Shown: one piece after another, positions 58,422-64,000 of the stretch
Layout of the letters: the number at the start of each line of letters is the position of its first letter
How positions within the stretch are numbered: the first letter of the stretch is position 1
Source: Roseicyclus marinus
GTDB lineage: Bacteria; Pseudomonadota; Alphaproteobacteria; Rhodobacterales; Rhodobacteraceae
NCBI RefSeq assembly: GCF_036322625.1
Contig: NZ_AP027266.1
Location: 3,351,001 to 3,415,000 of the forward strand
DNA length: 64,000 bases
Direction of reading: 5' to 3'
Made by a program: the position numbers and the translations under genes
Notes under the pieces: model-generated
What the model saw: the letters and a program-made list of their open reading frames with translations, nothing else
The model's database searches: none
Told to the model about the DNA's origin: nothing

Positions 58422-59453
58422 ATGGCCGGCCGCGGCGCGATACTGGGCCTATGGCTCGCCCTGACGGGATGGACCTGTGCCGCCATGGCTGAACAGAGCG
58501 TCACGCTGTTGTCCTTTGACGACCTGCAGGGCTGGGCCGAGGATGATCACGCCGCGGCCCTGTCCGTTTTTCGGAACACCTGCGCCGACATGCCGGGCGA
58601 AGACTGGCAGGCGCTTTGCGCCATTGCCGAGACAACGCCGCAGGCGCGCACCTTTTTCGAGCTGTTCTTTCGCCCCGTCCTGATCGGAGGCGAGGAAAGC
58701 GCGCTGTTCACCGGCTATTTCGAACCCGAGCTGGACGGATCGCCAAGGCCCACCGCCCAGTTCCGCTATCCCGTCTACCGCACACCGCAAGAGGCGCGCG
58801 ACGGGCAATGGGTCAGCCGCCGCGAGATCGAGGAAGGCGGGTTGCTGGAGGGGCGCGGTCTGGAAATCGCCTGGGTCGATGACCCGGTCGAACTGTTCTT
58901 TTTGCAGGTCCAGGGATCGGGGCGTATCCGCATGGCGGATGGGTCCGTCATTCGCGTGGGCTATGATGGACGCAACGGGCATCCCTATCGGTCCATCGGG
59001 CAGGAATTGATCCGCCGCGGCATATATCAACCGCATCAGGTTTCCGCGCAGGTGATCCGCAATTGGGTGAGGCGCAACCCCGCTGCAGGGCGGGAGCTGT
59101 TGTTTCACAACCCGTCCTATATCTTTTTCCGCGAGGTCGACATCGCCGACCCGGCGCTTGGGCCGCTGGGGGCGATGAACCGGTCGGTGACACCCTTGCG
59201 CACCATTGCCGTCGATCCGGCCTATACGCCGCTGGGTGCGCCGGTCTGGATCGAAAAGGGCGGGGCGGCGCCGATGCATCGGTTGATGATCGCGCAGGAT
59301 ACGGGTGGCGCGATCCGGGGGGCGCAGCGCGCCGATATTTTCTTTGGTTTCGGCGATGCGGCAGGCGAGGCCGCCGGCACGATCCGTGACCCGGGGCGGA
59401 TGGTAGTCCTGTTGCCGATCGAGATGGCGCATCAACGCGTCCCGGACGCCTGA
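58422..59453 (+). CDS. mltA: Membrane-bound lytic murein transglycosylase A
   Basis: The 343-residue enzyme cleaves peptidoglycan to 1,6-anhydromuropeptides. A signal peptide (GAILGLWLALTGWTCAAMA) has no clear lipobox, so the protein may be periplasmic rather than lipid-anchored. The MltA domain has LFTGYFEPELDGS and FFLQVQGSGRIRMADGSVIRVGYDGRNGHPYRSIG, and the 3D domain has IAVDPAYTPLGAPVWI and QDTGGAIRGAQRADIFFGFGD with the catalytic Asp. Confidence 0.94.
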   Translation: MAGRGAILGLWLALTGWTCAAMAEQSVTLLSFDDLQGWAEDDHAAALSVFRNTCADMPGEDWQALCAIAETTPQARTFFELFFRPVLIGGEESALFTGYFEPELDGSPRPTAQFRYPVYRTPQEARDGQWVSRREIEEGGLLEGRGLEIAWVDDPVELFFLQVQGSGRIRMADGSVIRVGYDGRNGHPYRSIGQELIRRGIYQPHQVSAQVIRNWVRRNPAAGRELLFHNPSYIFFREVDIADPALGPLGAMNRSVTPLRTIAVDPAYTPLGAPVWIEKGGAAPMHRLMIAQDTGGAIRGAQRADIFFGFGDAAGEAAGTIRDPGRMVVLLPIEMAHQRVPDA

Positions 59454-59456
59454 GCG

Positions 59457-60062
59457 ATGCCCCGGCGCGGCAAACGCGGCCTGAGCGCCGATGACAAGGC
59501 ATTGTGGGACAGGGTCGCGCAAAGCGCCACGCCGCTTGCGCCCCCCGTTCGTGCAAAGCTGGCGGAGCCCGACAGCCCCGCCCAGACGCGCATTCCCGAC
59601 CCGGTTTTGCCCCGCGAACGGCTTGCCGCATTCCGCATCGGGGAAAAGGCCACGCAAAAACCGCATCCCCCGCGCCCCGATCACGACCTGTCGCAGCGTC
59701 TGGCCCATGCGCCGGTCCGGATGGACCATGCCGCCTTTCGCAAGATGACGCGCGGCAAGCTGAAGCCCGAAGGGCGGATCGACCTGCACGGCATGACCCT
59801 GTCGCAGGCGCATCCCGCGCTGACGCGGTTCATCCTCGATGCGCATGATGCGGGCAAACGGCTGGTTCTGGTGATCACCGGCAAGGGCAAGGACCGCGAG
59901 ACACCCGATCCGATCCCGATCCGGCGCGGGGTGTTGCGCCACCAGGTGCCGATGTGGCTGCACAATCCGCCGCTGGGTGCCGTGGTGCTGGACATAAGGG
60001 AGGCCCATCAGCGCCATGGCGGCGGCGGTGCCTATTACGTCTACCTCAGGAAATCTCGTTAA
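59457..60062 (+). CDS. Smr-domain protein
   Basis: The 201-residue protein has a variable N-terminus and a C-terminal Smr domain (about 95-200): GRIDLHGMTLSQAHPALTRFI, the GKG motif in LVLVITGKGKDRE, and GVLRHQVPMWL. Smr domains often act as nucleases related to the MutS2 tail; stand-alone versions in alphaproteobacteria have no firm role. It follows mltA by 3 bp and overlaps the 3' end of the lipoprotein gene by 4 bp. Confidence 0.9.
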   Translation: MPRRGKRGLSADDKALWDRVAQSATPLAPPVRAKLAEPDSPAQTRIPDPVLPRERLAAFRIGEKATQKPHPPRPDHDLSQRLAHAPVRMDHAAFRKMTRGKLKPEGRIDLHGMTLSQAHPALTRFILDAHDAGKRLVLVITGKGKDRETPDPIPIRRGVLRHQVPMWLHNPPLGAVVLDIREAHQRHGGGGAYYVYLRKSR

Positions 60063-61180
60063 CGCGGCACTAGTGGTTGCAGGAAGATCTGCGTCGCGTT
60101 GCGCACCGTCAGGACGGTTCCGGGCAGAATGCCGAGGTTCTGGGTCGCATCGCCCTGAAGCGACAGGTCCACGGCGGCGACTTGCTGCAACAGCTGGATC
60201 ATGGCGGGCGAATTCGCGGCGGTGAAATGGTTGAGCCCGTCGCGCGCCCCGCTTTGGAATTCGGAAATGTCGATGAGGGTGACGTTCAGATCGGCCACAT
60301 CCTCGACCGTGCCCAGATTGCCGAGGCGGGATCTTTGCCCGGTGATGGCGGCCGAGATGCGCAAGGCGCGGTCGCGTTGCGAGGTGAAGATGACGAAAGG
60401 TTGCGGCAGGGGATCGATCCGCATCGCCTGACTGCGGAACAGGTCGATATCGACATCGGGCGACATGAGGATCACGCCCGAAATCCGGCTGATCACATCA
60501 TCGCGCCCCCCGATCCGCAATTGGCGCAACGCCTCCATCGTCACCGATGAACCGAGCGAATGGGCCACCAGCACGATCCGGTTCGAGCCGCTTGCCGCGA
60601 TCTCGCGCAGGAGGGTTTCCAGACCGTCGCGGGCGAACAGCGCGCTGTCGCGGTCATAGGCATAGCCAAGCGCATTGCCCGCGCTGGGCCATGCGTAATG
60701 GACGGCAACGCCCGGGATGTCGAAATCATGCCGGATCTGCGCCGTGCGATAGAGCCCGTCGGCAAAGGTGTTGTTGAAGCCATGGATGAAGACCATGACC
60801 TCGCGTTCATTGGCCGGGCGGGTGGCAAGCTCGCGCTGCAGGGTGGTGCGGAACGCCGAGGGCCCATCCAGCGCTTCGGCCCGTGTCACGAGGAAATCTT
60901 CGGTCGGGTCGGGGATACGCCCGTCACGCGCCGGTTCCACCTGCCCCGGTTCGCGGTCGGGCGGGATGTTCACGTCGAAGCCGACGAAACTGAGCCCTTC
61001 CAGCCGGTCGCTGCCCCAATCGCCATTCTCGAAGACGCGGGTGCTGGCCACGAGCACGGTTTCGCTGGCCCCCGTGCCAAGTGCATCGGGGACAAGCGCG
61101 ACCATGGCACGGCCCGCACATCCGGCCAGCGCCAGAAGCAGGACAAGAACGGCAAGGGGACGGAGGGCAGGATGGGTCAT
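60059..61180 (-). CDS. Alpha/beta-hydrolase lipoprotein (DUF900 type)
   Basis: The 373-residue protein has a lipoprotein signal peptide with lipobox LAGC at about residues 18-21. An alpha/beta-hydrolase domain resembling DUF900 follows: MVFIHGFNNTFADGLYRTAQIRHDF, the VHYAWPSAG segment, and the nucleophile elbow VAHSLGSS (GxSxG). The substrate is unknown. It starts 22 bp after the hslU stop on the same strand and may be in the hslVU transcript. Confidence 0.85.
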   Translation of the reverse strand: MTHPALRPLAVLVLLLALAGCAGRAMVALVPDALGTGASETVLVASTRVFENGDWGSDRLEGLSFVGFDVNIPPDREPGQVEPARDGRIPDPTEDFLVTRAEALDGPSAFRTTLQRELATRPANEREVMVFIHGFNNTFADGLYRTAQIRHDFDIPGVAVHYAWPSAGNALGYAYDRDSALFARDGLETLLREIAASGSNRIVLVAHSLGSSVTMEALRQLRIGGRDDVISRISGVILMSPDVDIDLFRSQAMRIDPLPQPFVIFTSQRDRALRISAAITGQRSRLGNLGTVEDVADLNVTLIDISEFQSGARDGLNHFTAANSPAMIQLLQQVAAVDLSLQGDATQNLGILPGTVLTVRNATQIFLQPLVPR

Positions 61181-61202
61181 GCCCGCCAGATACAGGCTTA
61201 TG

Positions 61203-62510
61203 TCACAGAACGTAACGGCTGAGGTCGGTGCTGCGCGTCAATTCGCCGAGATTGGTTTCGACAAAACCCGCATCGACGACCACCGCTTCGCCCGATCGGT
61301 CGGGGGCGTTGAAGCTCAATTCCTCGAAAACACGCTCCATCACCGTGTAAAGCCTGCGCGCGCCGATGTTTTCCACCGATTGGTTCACATCGGCGGCGAT
61401 CTTGGCCAAGGCGGCGATCCCGTCTTCGGTGAAGGTCACGGTAACCTCCTCCGTCGCCATGAGCGCGCTGTACTGCCGGGTCAGGGCGTTGTCGGTTTCG
61501 GTGAGGATGCGGACGAAATCGCCCTCGATCAGCGGGCGGAGGTTCACCCGGATCGGCAAACGGCCCTGAAGTTCCGGCAGGAGATCCGAGGGTTTGGCGA
61601 TGTGGAACGCACCGCTCGCGATGAACAGGATATGGTCGGTTTTCACCGGCCCGAGCTTGGTCGAGACGGTTGCCCCCTCGATCAGCGGCAGCAGGTCGCG
61701 CTGCACGCCTTCGCGGCTGACATCGCCGCCGCGCATGTCCTGCCGGGTGGCGACCTTGTCGATTTCGTCGATGAAGACGATGCCGTTCTGTTCGACCGCT
61801 TCCAGCGCGGCCTTTTTCACCGTCTCGTCATCCAGAAGCTTGTCGGCCTCTTCCGCGATCAGGAGTTCGTAGCTGGCCGCGACGGTCAGCCGTTTGCGCA
61901 CCATCCGCTGGCCGAAGGCTTTGCCGAAAATGTCGCCAAGGTTCATCATCCCCCCGCCCATGCCGGGCTGGCCCGGAATTTCGAGGCCCTGCATCGGGTT
62001 CGAAGTATCGGCAAGGTCAAGCTCGATGATCGTGTCGTCCAGCTCGCCCGCGCGCAGCTTGCGGCGGAACATCTCGCGCGTCTGGTCGCGGGCATCCTTT
62101 CCGGCCAGCGCCTCGATCACGCGGTTTTCGGCGGCGTCATGCGCCTTGGCCTTCACATCGTCGCGCATCAGGTCACGGACCATGACCTGTGCCGCATCGA
62201 CCAGATCGCGGATGATTTGTTCCACGTCGCGGCCGACATAGCCGACCTCGGTGTATTTCGTCGCCTCGACCTTGATGAAGGGCGCACGCGCCAGTTTCGC
62301 AAGGCGCCGGCTGATCTCGGTCTTGCCCACCCCGGTCGGGCCGATCATCAGGATGTTCTTGGGGTAAACCTCTTCGCGCAGATCATCGCCCAGCTGCTTG
62401 CGCCGCCAGCGGTTCCTGAGCGCCACGGCTACGGCGCGTTTCGCATCTTTTTGACCGATGATGAAACGGTCCAGTTCGCTGACGATTTCGCGGGGGGTCA
62501 GGTCGGTCAC
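61203..62510 (-). CDS. hslU: ATP-dependent protease ATPase subunit HslU
   Basis: This 435-residue AAA+ unfoldase feeds substrates to the HslV protease. It opens [34 protein letters not shown]. Walker A is [17 protein letters not shown] and Walker [13 protein letters not shown]. The C-terminal tail DLSRYVL inserts into HslV. Its start overlaps the preceding membrane-protein gene by 4 bp. Confidence 0.97.
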   Translation of the reverse strand: MTDLTPREIVSELDRFIIGQKDAKRAVAVALRNRWRRKQLGDDLREEVYPKNILMIGPTGVGKTEISRRLAKLARAPFIKVEATKYTEVGYVGRDVEQIIRDLVDAAQVMVRDLMRDDVKAKAHDAAENRVIEALAGKDARDQTREMFRRKLRAGELDDTIIELDLADTSNPMQGLEIPGQPGMGGGMMNLGDIFGKAFGQRMVRKRLTVAASYELLIAEEADKLLDDETVKKAALEAVEQNGIVFIDEIDKVATRQDMRGGDVSREGVQRDLLPLIEGATVSTKLGPVKTDHILFIASGAFHIAKPSDLLPELQGRLPIRVNLRPLIEGDFVRILTETDNALTRQYSALMATEEVTVTFTEDGIAALAKIAADVNQSVENIGARRLYTVMERVFEELSFNAPDRSGEAVVVDAGFVETNLGELTRSTDLSRYVL

Positions 62511-63586
62511 GATGCGGACTCCTGTGTCATGAGATCATAGGGCGGCAAGCGGTCCTTGCCGGGAAAGCGGGGCAGGATGCGCATGACGGATCGGCGCAGC
62601 GCCTCCCATTGCGCGCCGAGGAGGACAAGACCCGCCCCCAGCATCAGGATGACGAAAAACGCCTGCCCTTCGACCACGGTGATGGCGAGCGCCACGACAT
62701 AGCCGACGCCTGCCACGAGAAAGGACCGCCGGTCGATCACGACGGCGAAAAGCGCCATCAGCGCAAGAAAGCCTGCCAGCACCAGTTGGGCAAACAGCGT
62801 GTCCTGGTCGAACAGCGTGAGCGCCACGGTGTTCACGATCGCAGGCGCCGCGATGACATGGAGCCAGAACCCGGAAGAGGCGCGCCGCGTCACCCGGTGC
62901 GGGTCCGACATGTCGAAACCAAGCGCGATGATCAGCCCGATCAGGCCCAGAACGATGGTCATCACGGCAAAGGGTCCATCGGCGGACAAGAGGAAGATAT
63001 CGCGGGGATCGGCGGGGAAATTCCCGCCCAGCGTGGCAAAGCCGAAGGTCGTGGCAAAGACCGACAGTGCGATCAGCGCCATGGTGAAGGGCACGCGGAA
63101 TATCGCGTAATAGGTCGACAGGAACAGGGCCGACAGCCCCGCCGCCGTGGTCAGCGATCCGGGCGTCGTCATGTCCAGCATCGCGGCAAAGGCAAAGCCG
63201 AACTGCGCGGCCAGTAGCGCGAAAATGACCGCCAGCGCGATGGAGGGGGCGACCATCCGGCGCTTGATGGTGAAATACCGCGCCAGCGCGACCGTGCCGC
63301 CAAGGCCCACCACCGCATAGACCATCCCAAGGATATAGCCCTGCGTGGTGCCAAGGATCGTCATTCCCGTGACCCCGGCAAAGCCAAGGTAAAGGATGCT
63401 GAGGCCCACGACGATGAAGACTTCGTTGAACCCCTTGAAAAGCTCGAAGGGTTCATCCAGCCCGTCGACATGTTTGCGCACGCCCGACCGCTGTTCGGAC
63501 AGGACGACAAGGGCCGCCGCCTGCGCCTCGGTCATCACGCCCGCCGTGACGGCGGCGCGGATGTCGTCGCGGGTGATCCCGGTCAT
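62507..63586 (-). CDS. Polytopic membrane protein of unknown function between hslV and hslU
   Basis: The 359-residue protein has a hydrophilic N-terminus (about 1-55) opening with a helical [23 protein letters not shown] segment. Roughly nine or ten membrane segments follow, then a short cytoplasmic tail ([18 protein letters not shown]). The opening segment and layout recall DUF2157-type membrane proteins, but I am not confident of this. It overlaps hslV and hslU by 4 bp each, so all three are translationally coupled. Function unknown; a link to membrane-protein quality control is a guess from position. Confidence 0.8.
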   Translation of the reverse strand: MTGITRDDIRAAVTAGVMTEAQAAALVVLSEQRSGVRKHVDGLDEPFELFKGFNEVFIVVGLSILYLGFAGVTGMTILGTTQGYILGMVYAVVGLGGTVALARYFTIKRRMVAPSIALAVIFALLAAQFGFAFAAMLDMTTPGSLTTAAGLSALFLSTYYAIFRVPFTMALIALSVFATTFGFATLGGNFPADPRDIFLLSADGPFAVMTIVLGLIGLIIALGFDMSDPHRVTRRASSGFWLHVIAAPAIVNTVALTLFDQDTLFAQLVLAGFLALMALFAVVIDRRSFLVAGVGYVVALAITVVEGQAFFVILMLGAGLVLLGAQWEALRRSVMRILPRFPGKDRLPPYDLMTQESAS

Positions 63587-64000
63587 CCGCCGATCTTTTC
63601 CACGGTCAGGTTGCCGTTGGTGTAGACGCAGATGTCGGCGGCGATCGCCATGGCATCGCGCGCGATGGTTTCGGCGTCTTTCTCCGTGTCCATCATCGCG
63701 CGGGCGGCGGCGAGTGCGTAATTGCCGCCCGATCCGATGGCGGCCACATCATGTTCGGGTTCCAGCACGTCGCCCGCGCCGGTGATGATGTAGAGCTCGC
63801 GCCCATCGGTGACGATCAGCATCGCTTCGAGCTTTTGCAGGTACTTGTCGGTCCGCCAATCCTTGGCGAGTTCGACACTTGCGCGCTGCAACTGGCCCGG
63901 TGTCGCCTCGAGCTTTTTCTCGAGCCGTTCCAGAAGGGTGAAAGCATCGGCGGTGGAGCCTGCAAACCCCGCCACCACGTCATACCCGCCGGGGGACAGG
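63583..64000 (-). CDS. hslV: ATP-dependent protease subunit HslV (5' end beyond the window)
   Basis: About 139 C-terminal residues of the roughly 185-residue proteasome-like protease are present; the catalytic N-terminal Thr is outside the window. [27 protein letters not shown] and [26 protein letters not shown] are hallmark segments, as is the [13 protein letters not shown] region. The frame stays open to the right edge ([14 protein letters not shown]), so the internal GTG at 63978 is not the start. Confidence 0.95.
   Translation of the reverse strand, partial: LSPGGYDVVAGFAGSTADAFTLLERLEKKLEATPGQLQRASVELAKDWRTDKYLQKLEAMLIVTDGRELYIITGAGDVLEPEHDVAAIGSGGNYALAAARAMMDTEKDAETIARDAMAIAADICVYTNGNLTVEKIGG

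Overview
The window is a high-GC alphaproteobacterial chromosome segment, most likely from the Rhodobacteraceae (roseobacter/Rhodobacter group). The basis is gene order and protein type: the blocks mnmE-mnmG-rsmG-parA-parB, maf-aroE-coaE-dnaQ, divergent secB and fxsA, dnaK-dnaJ, hslV-hslU, and RTX proteins that end in a Hint domain. Species cannot be named from the sequence alone.

Layout. (1) 1-21.5 kb is an accessory surface-protein region. It holds a 5114-residue RTX/cadherin-like protein with a C-terminal Hint domain on the minus strand, an IclR-type regulator, two tandem membrane-anchored LytTR regulators, and a second, smaller RTX-Hint protein on the plus strand. (2) 21.6-25.5 kb is the envelope block: an RNase D-like exonuclease, lptC-lptA-lptB, the long-form hibernation factor hpf, and ptsN. 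(3) 25.5-35.6 kb is a polysaccharide block: a two-domain sulfotransferase-like protein, three glycosyltransferases, galU, another glycosyltransferase, kdsB, cysQ, and a KpsM-type ABC permease. Together these suggest a Kdo-linked, possibly sulfated, surface polysaccharide. (4) 35.6-47.4 kb holds housekeeping genes: alkB, dnaK-dnaJ behind an RpoH-like promoter, mutS, grpE, hrcA, rph, rdgB and hemW. (5) 46.5-53.3 kb is the parB-parA-rsmG-mnmG-mnmE-rho cluster read leftward. It carries two parS palindromes embedded in the rsmG and mnmG reading frames. (6) 53.4-53.8 kb is a gene-free, AT-rich stretch with several DnaA-box-like 9-mers, and genes diverge from it. It is the best candidate for the chromosomal origin. 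(7) 53.8-64 kb holds maf-aroE-coaE-dnaQ, secB, fxsA, a Tim44-like protein, mltA, an Smr protein, an alpha/beta-hydrolase lipoprotein, and hslU with an unknown membrane protein gene and the 3' part of hslV.

The most unusual part is the RTX region. Two Hint-tailed RTX proteins flank two paralogous one-component membrane LytTR regulators, with LytTR-like half-sites in both promoter regions next to the regulators. Inside the giant gene are four cadherin-like units in tandem at an exact 327 bp period, plus several long internal duplications. Very long open frames antisense to the RTX genes, including one of 4153 codons, are composition shadows and are not called.
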